NCBI GenBank assembly: GCA_041751875.1
Contig: JBGSIC010000031.1
Span: 1-39,054 of the forward strand
Reading direction: 5' to 3'
DNA: 39,054 bases
DNA from: JBGSIC01 sp041751875
GTDB lineage: Bacteria > Bdellovibrionota > FAC87 > UBA2466 > JACKAF01
Numbering within the stretch: position 1 is the stretch's first letter; the number at the start of each line of letters is the position of its first letter. This document shows, piece after piece, positions 24,247-32,110 of this stretch. Below the pieces are notes generated by a model. The model saw only the letters and a program-made list of their open reading frames with translations. It had not been told where the DNA came from and did no database searches. Position numbers and translations under genes: made by a program.

Positions 24247-27200
24247 GGGCCACCCGTTCTTCCCAATGTGGGAACTGGGAACGTCTGTGTTCCAAAGTTA
24301 GAAACCAAATGCAAAATCATGACTCCATCTTGAAAGAAACGGAGATCGAAGGGGACTTCAGAAATTACCGTGTTCATCGGATCCACCGCCCACTCCGCGA
24401 GACGACTTTCTCCTTGCTTAAGTGCCGCACGAAGATAAGCGTTTGCCCGCGGCTGGCGTTTTATCAGTTCAGTTATGGGCTGATTAAAGGTAAACCGATG
24501 GGCGCATCCGGAGCCCCCTGCGGCCCCTTGCGCAACCACTTGGTGTGCTACGACGTGAGATGTGGCACCAAGCGGGGTTTCATATTTTTTTACTTCGCGC
24601 ATGAGTTTCTTCACACCGCCATAATTGCGCGCGATGTAGTCGCCGATAGTTTTCGTAGTATCGAGTTCATAGGCTACTACCGATGGTGTGTATCCTTCGC
24701 CCACGTCAATGTAATCCCAATACATGGATTCCAATCTAACTGATGTGTTCGATCGATGCTGTCGGTACGTGGGATGAAGTTCGTATAACTTTGTCCCCAT
24801 TGTGTTTAAGTCATAATACCCGTACTGAATATCGGCTAGTGGTGCTCCCGTACCGACTTCTTGCAAACCGAGATTGCGAATAAATGTCTGGAAAGGACTG
24901 GAACTTGGAATCGTGTTGTTCGAACTCCAGAACGCCCAGTAGCCCACCTCCGCATTGGGGAACCTACCCGGATAATCAGAAATATGTTTAGCTAATTCTT
25001 CTTCCGTCATTTCCAAATCTACCGTTCGGGTGAACGTAGGAGCCCCCCACATTTGGTCATAGCTATGAAACTCCTCTCTGTCCGCTCCATTGGGGTTATG
25101 CATGAGAGGGAAAGGGGCGTAGCTCCCTATCTGACAATCACTTGTGGTATTCGGGAAACCCGCAATCTCTTTCATGCGGCAGCGCAAATCCCATTCGCTA
25201 AAACTCACCTCCATATGGATGGGGGAGGGGGAACTACTGCACACGTTTCCTTGAACCGTTGAAGTGTCTCCCGACCGCGCGATGGCAACCGTTGTCGGGA
25301 TGCTAGGCTGGTAGTTTGGTTCGGGAAAGGTAAACGCATCTTTTCCATCCGGGTGTTTTAACAAAATCTTGGTGGCGGGAATATTCGGGTGGGTAGCGCG
25401 TACCTTGAATACTGTTCCCTTTTTTGCATTGACCACACTTAATGGAATCGCAAAGTCAAATCCATGCATTGCGGTGAGCACTTTACATTGGAAGATGTCG
25501 GCCGGATTGGCTTCCGTGCCAGCCTTGTAAGTGCTGCGACCGGTCTGATTGACCACCATTCCCTGCGCGACAAACGGTCCTCCTCTATGAGAATAACTAT
25601 AAAGGTCAATTGGGGGCCCGTGAGGAACCATGTAGGGATACGAATATGCATAGTCAGTCGTGATTGCGGCGTTGCTCCCATCGACAAGCTGAATGGGAAC
25701 GGCTTTGTTATTAAATTCGACGCACGCCCACCCCTGAACATACATATTTTGCATGTCCATGCGAATGTTTGTTACCGCGCCGAGAAAGGGGGAAGCAGCG
25801 GTGCTGTTATCGAACGCGCGTAAGTCCACACTCGCTTTAGCATCTATGCCATAGTTGTTCTTAAATTTACCCGGTCTGTTGGGATCGGGAATTTGGTAGT
25901 AAATGGCAACCTGAAGAAACAAGCCAAATTCCGGATCTCTGAGATCGCTAATAATAGGAAGCGTATCGTTGCGACCCACGCGAAAGCTACGTGCGCCCGT
26001 GGTGTCACCTAAAGCGTAGTCTTGAAGTCGGCACGGTTCGGAATAACCGCACGTTCCGTCAAAAAGTCCCAGACGCGCTCCATGATGAACGGCTTCGACA
26101 TCCCAAGAGGCATTGAAGTTTATATAGGCCGCTTTTGAACTGGTATCGTAGCCCATCGAAACGCCTGAAATGTTAATGGGTGCGGGATTAGCACCGGTGC
26201 TAAGTAGGAACTCGAGTGAGATTTTAAGTTGTTCAAAGTCAAGAACCGCGCCATTACGGATGGTGCTGGAAAGCGCGGCGACATGTCGCGCGCCTTTGTC
26301 CGTAACAAGAATCTCAATGGTTTGTTCGTCGTACTGAAGCTTCTTTTTCTTCAAAAAACCGATCGTTAACGCGGCAGCGGCAGAAACCATAGGGGCTGAA
26401 AACGAAGTACCGCTCGATTGTCCGTGGTTGTCGCCGGTTTGGCTATATCCAAGAGCGGTTACATCCTTACCGGGCGCGGTAATCTTAATATGCTCAGCGC
26501 CGTAGTTAGAAAACGGAGCAAGTTCGATGGCGTTTTTTAGGCTCGCGCCCACCGTAATAAAGCCAGGGTATTGAGGCGCATAACTTGCGGGAAAGTAAAA
26601 ATGGTCCGAAAGATTGAGGGAACTATTGCCGGCCGAAACAACTACAACCATCTTCGAGTTAAGAGCTACGATAAACGCGTTTCGAAGTGCGATGTCATCG
26701 CCGGTGGCGCCCCCATAGGAGATATTTACCACTTCAGCCCCTTGTGCGCGCGCTGCCAAAATAGCGTTACCCATTTCCGCCGTCGGACTAGAGCCGTGAC
26801 AGTTGCCAATCCGGAAACCTAAGAGTTGAGCGTTGCGGGCGAGCCCCAGCCCACCAACGCTATTATTTTGCTTCGCACCGATTATGCTTGCGGCGAAAGT
26901 GCCGTGCCAGTTGTGGGGAAGAGCCGGTGTATCGGTAATCCCAGCGCAGGAAGGGTCGTTACGGGATGATGCTAAACGAACATCTTCTCGCCAAATCACG
27001 CCGGGCAGTTCAGCTTCTCCGCCAAACTCGGCATGGGTGGCAATTGGCGAATCAATCACCGCCACTTTCACGGGGGAGAGGTTTTCACTAGTAAAAAAGT
27101 TTTGCGTGTCTTCGAAATTGATGTTGTCGAGGTACGCTTTTTGAGCAGAAAGATATTTAGGGTCATTGTACGCCACCGACTTGTATTGGTACTCGTTCGC

Positions 27201-27611
27201 AACACCGACGACGCACTCGTCGCCTTCCACCCAAGCCTCAAAGTTCGCGACTGAAGCGGGTTTCTCCACCTTGAAGGAATAATACTGAATCGGGAGTAAG
27301 GGTCTACGATCGGGATTCTTGTAGAAGCGGCAAGAAAAGTCGCTTTGATTTTCGTTATTAATACACTTTTCTTCCACGCAGGCGTTGTCAATCACCGCGA
27401 CCATTTCGAGTTTTTCAACCGTCATGGCCACTGTGCTATCGGTAGCAGGGCGGATACTTTTTTCAGAGAGGTGGAATTTTTTTGCTTCGAAAGGGGAGGC
27501 GTGGCGGCCTGACTTACTCTGCGCGCAAGAGACCAAGACGAGAATCGAAAGAAAGGGAATCGCGTATGCGAGCACAAAGCGATAAGAATGAAAAAGAAGC
27601 CTATTTCGCAT
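24243..27611 (-). CDS. Subtilisin-family (S8) serine protease lipoprotein
   Basis: 1122 residues from ATG 27611. A long N-terminal signal ends in LVSC (Cys29), so the enzyme is probably lipid-anchored outside the cytoplasm. Residues about 60-175 look like a propeptide. The S8 domain (about 180-430) has Asp187 (VAVIDSP), His236 (HNWHGT), oxyanion Asn329 (SAGNSS) and Ser403 (GTSFSAP): a complete triad. About 680 residues of unrecognised C-terminal sequence follow, containing strand-rich segments and few Cys. An in-frame TTG at 27635 has no ribosome site. Its stop overlaps the next ATG by 4 bp. The likely role is processing of surface proteins, perhaps the two co-encoded ones. Confidence 0.92.
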   Translation of the reverse strand: MRNRLLFHSYRFVLAYAIPFLSILVLVSCAQSKSGRHASPFEAKKFHLSEKSIRPATDSTVAMTVEKLEMVAVIDNACVEEKCINNENQSDFSCRFYKNPDRRPLLPIQYYSFKVEKPASVANFEAWVEGDECVVGVANEYQYKSVAYNDPKYLSAQKAYLDNINFEDTQNFFTSENLSPVKVAVIDSPIATHAEFGGEAELPGVIWREDVRLASSRNDPSCAGITDTPALPHNWHGTFAASIIGAKQNNSVGGLGLARNAQLLGFRIGNCHGSSPTAEMGNAILAARAQGAEVVNISYGGATGDDIALRNAFIVALNSKMVVVVSAGNSSLNLSDHFYFPASYAPQYPGFITVGASLKNAIELAPFSNYGAEHIKITAPGKDVTALGYSQTGDNHGQSSGTSFSAPMVSAAAALTIGFLKKKKLQYDEQTIEILVTDKGARHVAALSSTIRNGAVLDFEQLKISLEFLLSTGANPAPINISGVSMGYDTSSKAAYINFNASWDVEAVHHGARLGLFDGTCGYSEPCRLQDYALGDTTGARSFRVGRNDTLPIISDLRDPEFGLFLQVAIYYQIPDPNRPGKFKNNYGIDAKASVDLRAFDNSTAASPFLGAVTNIRMDMQNMYVQGWACVEFNNKAVPIQLVDGSNAAITTDYAYSYPYMVPHGPPIDLYSYSHRGGPFVAQGMVVNQTGRSTYKAGTEANPADIFQCKVLTAMHGFDFAIPLSVVNAKKGTVFKVRATHPNIPATKILLKHPDGKDAFTFPEPNYQPSIPTTVAIARSGDTSTVQGNVCSSSPSPIHMEVSFSEWDLRCRMKEIAGFPNTTSDCQIGSYAPFPLMHNPNGADREEFHSYDQMWGAPTFTRTVDLEMTEEELAKHISDYPGRFPNAEVGYWAFWSSNNTIPSSSPFQTFIRNLGLQEVGTGAPLADIQYGYYDLNTMGTKLYELHPTYRQHRSNTSVRLESMYWDYIDVGEGYTPSVVAYELDTTKTIGDYIARNYGGVKKLMREVKKYETPLGATSHVVAHQVVAQGAAGGSGCAHRFTFNQPITELIKRQPRANAYLRAALKQGESRLAEWAVDPMNTVISEVPFDLRFFQDGVMILHLVSNFGTQTFPVPTLGRTGGP

Positions 27612-27678
27612 ACGTTCCGTAGAAGTTCCCAGCAATAAAAATGGCGTTCCGATGATCCTATCAGCAAAAAGGGACCCC

Positions 27679-27704
27679 CAATTGTGAAGAGATCTTCACA
27701 ATTG
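27679..27704. promoter_or_regulatory. Palindromic operator candidate upstream of the protease operon
   Basis: CAATTGTGAAG (27679-27689), AGAT, CTTCACAATTG (27694-27704): perfect 11-bp arms with a 4-bp centre, the size and symmetry of a dimeric regulator site. It lies 68 bp before the protease ATG, next to a possible -10, so a repressor bound here could block the promoter. Confidence 0.55.
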
Positions 27705-27802
27705 CTGTCGAAACAGTGGGCACTGCTAAGACCATTTTTCCGAATAGGGCCCACTACTTAAACTAAACCGATCGGACTTCACCTACGGTGTTTTTTGAAA
27801 AC

Positions 27803-27812
27803 CAATTGTGAA
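27803..27812. promoter_or_regulatory. Third copy of the CAATTGTGAA half-site
   Basis: CAATTGTGAA repeats exactly ten bases of the left arm of the palindrome at 27679, 124 bp away and in the same orientation. A second binding site that could support looping is a reasonable reading. Confidence 0.45.
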
Positions 27813-27941
27813 ATTCGAAACGGGCTAAAAAATCCCCGGGTTTAATCGGAATTCGCAGAGCCGCTCTTGAGGCCAATTAAGAGGAGGCAACGATTCTTAA
27901 GAACAGTACGTAGGGCACTTTTTCCCCATCGGGACCAATCG

Positions 27942-27968
27942 TGGACAAGGGTGGGGAAATCTTATAAG
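27942..27968 (+). promoter_or_regulatory. Candidate tRNA promoter
   Basis: TGGACA (27942-27947, 5/6 to the -35 consensus), 15 bp, TATAAG (27963-27968, 5/6 to the -10 consensus). The spacing is short. The tRNA begins 16 bp after the -10, so a leader of about 10 nt would be trimmed. Confidence 0.45.
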
Positions 27969-27984
27969 GTGTTGCCCAATCGAT

Positions 27985-28057
27985 GGCCGGGTAGCTCAGT
28001 CGGTAGAGCAAGGGAATCATAATCCTTTGGTCGGGGGTTCAAGTCCCTCCCCGGCTA
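27985..28057 (+). tRNA. tRNA-Met(CAT), elongator type likely
   Basis: A full cloverleaf can be drawn. Acceptor GGCCGGG/CCCGGCT (with G1-U72), D-arm GCTC/GAGC, anticodon stem AGGGA/TCCTT with loop ATCATAA (anticodon CAT), 5-nt variable loop, T-arm GGGGG/CCCTC with loop TTCAAGT, discriminator A73. CCA is not encoded (CTA follows). The anticodon CAT could also be tRNA-Ile2 after lysidine modification; the GGGAATCATAATCC arm is most like elongator Met tRNAs. Confidence 0.93.
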
Positions 28058-28233
28058 CTAAATACTCCCAAGGCGCTTATCAGTTAGTTCTATGGACTCT
28101 CTCGCAGGGAGCCCTAGGTTCAGCCGGATCTCAAACAACAAATCACTACTCGCGACTCGGGAACTGGGATGTAACGCTTACTCTTCCGCAGCCCTCGCCT
28201 ATGTTCCCCGGCTACTTAAGTACGCCCAAGGGC
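28046..28233 (+). repeat. Imperfect direct repeat of the tRNA 3' end
   Basis: CCCCGGCTACT plus flank (28048 to about 28074) recurs at about 28205-28232. After CCCCGGCTACT the copies read AAATACTCCCAAGG and TAAGTACGCCCAAGG, then GCTT. About 26 of 30 positions agree. The second copy lacks the rest of a tRNA. It could be a fossil attachment site or a local duplication. Confidence 0.5.
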
Positions 28234-28292
28234 TTCCTCCTTATATAGGCGACCTTTGCTTTCCCCGGCTCCCGCTTGGCTACACTAATTCC
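28058..28292 (+). other. Intergenic region after tRNA-Met
   Basis: About 235 bp with no convincing gene. Besides the repeat of the tRNA end it has TATATA at 28242-28247, a possible -10 for the next gene without a clear -35, and a third partial TTCCCCGGCT at 28261. No tRNA terminator with a T-run is seen. Confidence 0.4.
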
Positions 28293-28310
28293 CTGTGGTA
28301 CCCACAGAGG
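28293..28310 (+). promoter_or_regulatory. Hairpin touching the ribosome site of the next gene
   Basis: CTGTGG-TAC-CCACAG (28293-28307) is a perfect 6-bp stem. The ribosome site AGAGG (28306-28310) begins in its last two bases and lies 7 bases before ATG 28318. It could hinder ribosome binding. Confidence 0.35.
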
Positions 28311-28317
28311 CATGAAA

Positions 28318-28860
28318 ATGCGCAGTGTCTCGCTCTTTTTGAGCTTAATCATTACTTCTTGGGCGGTCGCAAACACCTACACTCACCCGGACCCGGCTTT
28401 TAAACTAGAATATGACCCCAAAGACTGGGAAGTCTCTCGGGCCAAAGTGGAAAATGAAGATCCTAGTGCCCCTCAGAAAACCCTCGTCGCGCTACAAAAA
28501 GTAAAATCGCAGGACAGTTATCACCCGCGCTTTAGTGTCGTGATTGAAGACGTGAAACAGTTTGAGAAGGCAGGGCAAACTCCCTTGCAGAGTTACGCGC
28601 AACACGCGCGCAAGTTTTTGGAGTCGCAGAATTTTGGTAACCTCAGCTCCCGAAATGGAAAAGATATCCTTCCCAAATCTCAGCAAGAAGCCGTTGAAAT
28701 GGTGGGAACCCAACGCAATTTTGGCCTCACTTTTCGCCAAGTCGTTGTAGTGAAAGACGGGAAAGCCTATCTGCTCACGGGTGCCTGCCGAACAGCGGAG
28801 TACCAAAAAGGGGCATGTGGGCTGGATGGCCTTTTTACATCTTTCGAGTTCGCCTCCTAA
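28318..28860 (+). CDS. Small secreted protein, hypothetical
   Basis: 180 residues. The signal peptide MRSVSLFLSLIITSWAVA ends before NTYTHPD. The mature chain has YDPKDWEVSRAKVENED, then VALQKVKSQDSYHPRFSVVIED, a strand-rich layout that recalls PsbP/DcrB-like small domains, though the match is only in general pattern. Near the C-terminus are two Cys (GACRTAEYQKGACGLDG). ATG 28318 is chosen over ATG 28312 because AGAGG sits 7 bases before it. It lies 110 bp before the next secreted-protein gene on the same strand. Function unknown. Confidence 0.7.
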   Translation: MRSVSLFLSLIITSWAVANTYTHPDPAFKLEYDPKDWEVSRAKVENEDPSAPQKTLVALQKVKSQDSYHPRFSVVIEDVKQFEKAGQTPLQSYAQHARKFLESQNFGNLSSRNGKDILPKSQQEAVEMVGTQRNFGLTFRQVVVVKDGKAYLLTGACRTAEYQKGACGLDGLFTSFEFAS

Positions 28861-28948
28861 ACCCCATCCAAAAGACGTCTAAAATCGCGGGGCATTTCTC
28901 CCAGAATACAGTCAGGTTCATGGATTTCACTGGCATGTTTTCTGCTTT

Positions 28949-28967
28949 GATTCACCTTGGGTGAATC
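28949..28967 (+). promoter_or_regulatory. Perfect hairpin covering the ribosome site of the next gene
   Basis: GATTCACC-TTG-GGTGAATC is a perfect 8-bp stem with a 3-nt loop ending one base before the ATG at 28969. The only ribosome-site-like bases (GGGTGA) are inside it. It is either an operator or a translational gate. Confidence 0.45.
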
Positions 28968-28968
28968 G

Positions 28969-29649
28969 ATGAGTTGGTCCCGGAAAAGTTGCGTTTGGCT
29001 GATTTTAATCAGTCTAGCTACGCCTGCCGTTCGTGCTGAAGGAGAACTTGGCGAAGAGGCAGAAGTATCCCAGTTCGACGCGGCTCTTGAGAGAACCGCA
29101 ACCCTCTGTGAAAAAAGTTGGAAGAAGCTTGGCGGGTGGGATGGAGCAAAGGTCTTAGGAGCGGGTGCTGTTTTCCTTGGCCTTTATACGGGGATACCAC
29201 TACTTGAAGACAAACAGAAAGAAGCCAGCATCGAAGACGTTTTCGCTGCCCCCTTTACGCTTGCCGACTATCAAAAGGACAGCGCTCTGACGACACGCCA
29301 GGGGGACCTCATCGGGCCCTACCTTCGCGTTTCTTTAACGGGCGACGAAATTTACGAGCTGATTCGCCAGATGGATAAAATTGGTCAACTGGACCGTTTA
29401 AGAAATATTCTTGATGTCACCACCGTTCCCAAGGCGACACTGGAGAACTACGAAAACTTCCGTACCTTTGTGGAACAAGAAAAGAAAGAACGTTTTAATA
29501 ATAGTCCTCTGGATAAGTTCTTAAGTCTTCTTGTCACTCTCGATCTGGAACAGCGCACTTGGAATGATCCCAAGTTCTTTTCCGATGTTCACACGACCGG
29601 AGACATTGCGCGCAACTACATCCGTCTGGCACGAAGCAAAGGGAACTAA
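28969..29649 (+). CDS. Secreted or periplasmic protein, hypothetical
   Basis: 226 residues from ATG 28969 (the frame also has TTG at 28957). A signal peptide ends near VRA-EG (about residue 23). An acidic stretch follows, then a hydrophobic segment GAKVLGAGAVFLGLYTGIPLL (about 60-80) that could be a membrane span. The rest is helical (TGDEIYELIRQMDKIGQLDRL; ATLENYENFRTFVEQEKKERF). No motif is recognised. Its TAA shares two bases with the TAG of the convergent glycosyltransferase gene, so neither transcript has room for a terminator before the other gene. Confidence 0.65.
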   Translation: MSWSRKSCVWLILISLATPAVRAEGELGEEAEVSQFDAALERTATLCEKSWKKLGGWDGAKVLGAGAVFLGLYTGIPLLEDKQKEASIEDVFAAPFTLADYQKDSALTTRQGDLIGPYLRVSLTGDEIYELIRQMDKIGQLDRLRNILDVTTVPKATLENYENFRTFVEQEKKERFNNSPLDKFLSLLVTLDLEQRTWNDPKFFSDVHTTGDIARNYIRLARSKGN

Positions 29650-30878
29650 CTAGTTAATTCCAGAGGTAGGGTAATTTCTTTTGAAGGGGCTTTGTATAAT
29701 TTCAAAGTTTCCTGTAGGTGATGTTTCGGTGAGAATCGTTTCTGTATAAGTTGCGGGCCGGCTTGAGAAAGGCGCTCGCGTAAAGTTTCATCGCGCAAAA
29801 GAAGACTCAGTTTATCCGCTAGTGCCTTCGAATTCCCGGGCTCCACTAAAAACCCATTTGTCCCTTCTTCCACTATCTCATCCAGCGCCGCTACCTTCGA
29901 TACCACAGAGGGAAGGCCGTATGCAGAGGCTTCTGCTACCGATAACCCGAAGGGCTCGGGCCCCAAGTTGGGCTGTACGAAAAGTGTCGCTTTCTTCATG
30001 AGCTCTTGAACTTCTGCAAAGGCAACGCGTCCGCGAAATACGACACGATCATTTAACCCCAAATCAAAGGTGCGTTTTTTTAGAGCGCTTCCTAACGGGC
30101 CGTCACCACAAATTTGTGCCCTCCATGGCAAGGCTTCTATCTTTTTAAGCGCCTCAAGAAAACCACTAACGCCTTTGTGGTCATTCAAACGGCACGCCGA
30201 AAGAAGGAGCGGCGTCGGAGACGCTACCCTAGTAAAAGGTTCGGGCAGGGTAATGGGATTATACAAAAGCTGAACTTTCTGGGGGGTAAAGCCGTCTTCT
30301 AGAAGGGTGCGGCGAACATATTGGCTAATTGCCCCGATGCCATGCATTTGTTTTAGGACGCTTTGTCTGCGCAAATGGTTTTCAATAGCGTGGGCCCGGT
30401 GAACGGGGGTTTTCAAAAAACTCAGACACTGATTGTGATGATGCTGGGTCAAACAACGCCATCCACTTTTGGATTCGCAGGTGCCCGTCGGATAAATCTG
30501 CCGTGTGCTGGAGGGACAAGTCGTTGCCACCGTATGGGAAGTCATCACCGTCAAAAAACGCTTACGGCACCAATCCATGAACCGGTAATCAAACTGATCA
30601 TAAAAGTGAACCACGTCAGGGGAAAAATGAGTGAGAGCAGCTGATGCCGTGCGGTGCAGCTCGGCAACATGCCCGGGTCGGGTGAGCCAGTGGATGGAAC
30701 TTAGGCCGGGGATTAACCATAGCGCGTCATGCTCGGGTGCTTCGCCGGTCAGTTTTTCTGCGAGAATCCCCACGCGGTGTCCGGCAGCGCGCAAGAGATG
30801 CACGGAGTCACGTAGTACGCGCTCTTGCCCAAAGCCCTCTCCAACATGGGGATTCACGATCAAAACGCGCATACCCAT
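29646..30878 (-). CDS. Glycosyltransferase, family 4 (GT-B fold)
   Basis: 410 residues from ATG 30878 (ATG 30872 is equally possible, and begins MRVLIVNPHVGEG). The N-terminal Rossmann domain has GFGQERVLRDSVHLLRAAGHRVGIL. The C-terminal domain has the donor-site EX7E motif in EPFGLSVAEASAYGLPSVVS, plus GDGPLGSALKK and the tail EIVEEGTNGFLVEP. Family 4 enzymes transfer a sugar from a nucleotide or lipid donor with retention. A middle Cys/His-rich stretch (TCESKSGWRCLTQHHHNQC) is unusual and may bind metal. It is transcribed away from the following glycosyltransferase genes across a 73-bp gap. Confidence 0.88.
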   Translation of the reverse strand: MGMRVLIVNPHVGEGFGQERVLRDSVHLLRAAGHRVGILAEKLTGEAPEHDALWLIPGLSSIHWLTRPGHVAELHRTASAALTHFSPDVVHFYDQFDYRFMDWCRKRFLTVMTSHTVATTCPSSTRQIYPTGTCESKSGWRCLTQHHHNQCLSFLKTPVHRAHAIENHLRRQSVLKQMHGIGAISQYVRRTLLEDGFTPQKVQLLYNPITLPEPFTRVASPTPLLLSACRLNDHKGVSGFLEALKKIEALPWRAQICGDGPLGSALKKRTFDLGLNDRVVFRGRVAFAEVQELMKKATLFVQPNLGPEPFGLSVAEASAYGLPSVVSKVAALDEIVEEGTNGFLVEPGNSKALADKLSLLLRDETLRERLSQAGPQLIQKRFSPKHHLQETLKLYKAPSKEITLPLELTS

Positions 30879-30951
30879 TATTCTAGCACTGCGTGCTGGA
30901 CCTGGTCTTTCTTTCTTAGGCAAAACACCTGATAATAATAGCAATCCCACG

Positions 30952-32094
30952 ATGAAAGCCCTAAGACTTCAGATTATTGTAGGCGGTCGATTTCACTCCG
31001 ATGAGATGGCCTGCGCGCTACATCAAATGGGACACCGAGTGGTCGTGTCCACGACATTTCCTCGCAGCAAATTTGGCCGTTTAGAAATTCATCAGGTTGA
31101 ACCGCACATCATTCCCGAAGTTATTTTTCGCGGAATGGGCTTGTTGGGAATGGGCGACACAGGCGATCTCATAAAAATGAAAATGCTTGGCGCGATTTCT
31201 CGGCGAAAAATGCTTCACCTGGACGGTATTATTGCGTGGTCTTCTTTCGGACTCGAGGCATTTCGGAAAACACCCGATGCTTTCCGAATTCTGGTAAGAG
31301 ATTCCACGCATATCGAGTTTCAAACAGAGATTCTGCAAAAGGAATATAAGCGGCTTGGAATGCGCCTTTCACCGCGCAAGGCGATCGTGGCACGAGAGCT
31401 GGAAGAATATCAGCTCGCGGATCAAATTATTGTGCTCTCGGAGTTCGCTAAAAAAACCTTTCTCGACAAAGGGTTTGCTCCCGAAAAAATAAAGGTCATC
31501 CGGCTGGGTGTGGATACCACCCGGTTTATCCCGGCAAGCGATTACAGTCCGTCTCGGCCTTTAAAGTTGATTTATTTCGGCACAATTGGTCCTCGTAAAG
31601 GCGTCGACTATCTTTTGCGCGCCACCGCCAATTTCAGTCCCAACGATCTCACCGTGCACTTAGTGGGCCCAGTCGAACGAGGGTACAAGAAAATATTGTC
31701 GCGCTTTACACATGCCAAAGCACACGGTGTGTTGTCGCAAGGACACCTTGCGGATTTTGTTCGTCGCATGCATCTTTTTGTGATGCCTTCTCTCGAAGAT
31801 GGTTTCGGTCAGACAGTGATTCAAGCCATGGGAAGTGGGCTACCCTGTATTACGACTTCGAGCTGCGGGGCTTCGGAGCTGATTCGCGATCGGGTAAACG
31901 GCTTTGTGGTACCGCCCAATAGCGTTCAAGCTATCGGAGAAAAAATTCAACATTTTGTCGATGACCCCCAGCTGCTCTTAGCGATGCGCAAGGAAGCCAT
32001 CCAGACGGCCTTGGATTGTTCTTGGACGAGCTATAAGGATCAGTTGGCAGCCATTATTGATCCCCATTCCGCTGCGCGCGATACGGCCGCCTAA
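30952..32094 (+). CDS. Glycosyltransferase, family 4
   Basis: 380 residues from ATG 30952 (MKALRLQIIVGGRFHSDEMACALHQMGHRVVVST), the correct start for a GT-B N-terminal domain; the open frame runs further upstream, antisense to the divergent gene, and is not coding there. The C-terminal part has LIYFGTIGPRKGVDYLLRA and EDGFGQTVIQAMGSGLPCITT, where the second Glu of EX7E is replaced by Gln. That change occurs in some family members and may alter catalysis. VNGFVVPPNS follows. It is the first plus-strand gene of the glycosyltransferase block. No good ribosome site is visible. Confidence 0.87.
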   Translation: MKALRLQIIVGGRFHSDEMACALHQMGHRVVVSTTFPRSKFGRLEIHQVEPHIIPEVIFRGMGLLGMGDTGDLIKMKMLGAISRRKMLHLDGIIAWSSFGLEAFRKTPDAFRILVRDSTHIEFQTEILQKEYKRLGMRLSPRKAIVARELEEYQLADQIIVLSEFAKKTFLDKGFAPEKIKVIRLGVDTTRFIPASDYSPSRPLKLIYFGTIGPRKGVDYLLRATANFSPNDLTVHLVGPVERGYKKILSRFTHAKAHGVLSQGHLADFVRRMHLFVMPSLEDGFGQTVIQAMGSGLPCITTSSCGASELIRDRVNGFVVPPNSVQAIGEKIQHFVDDPQLLLAMRKEAIQTALDCSWTSYKDQLAAIIDPHSAARDTAA

Positions 32095-32110
32095 TTCCGG
32101 TTACCTTAAC

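Larger units (their letters stand above)
27612..27941. other. Non-coding region upstream of the protease operon and tRNA
   Basis: No gene is visible. It holds the palindromic operator candidate at 27679-27704, a half-site at 27803-27812, and AGTGGGC (27715-27721) / GCCCACT (27749-27755). TAGGAT on the minus strand (27656-27651) is a possible -10 for the protease operon, but no matching -35 is clear. Confidence 0.5.

Noticed and set aside
28027..28248. Open frame overlapping the tRNA
   Set aside because: It begins inside tRNA-Met and has no domain or ribosome site.
30631..30951. N-terminal extension of the glycosyltransferase at 30952
   Set aside because: It is fully antisense to the divergent gene, and the GT-B fold begins at the ATG 30952.
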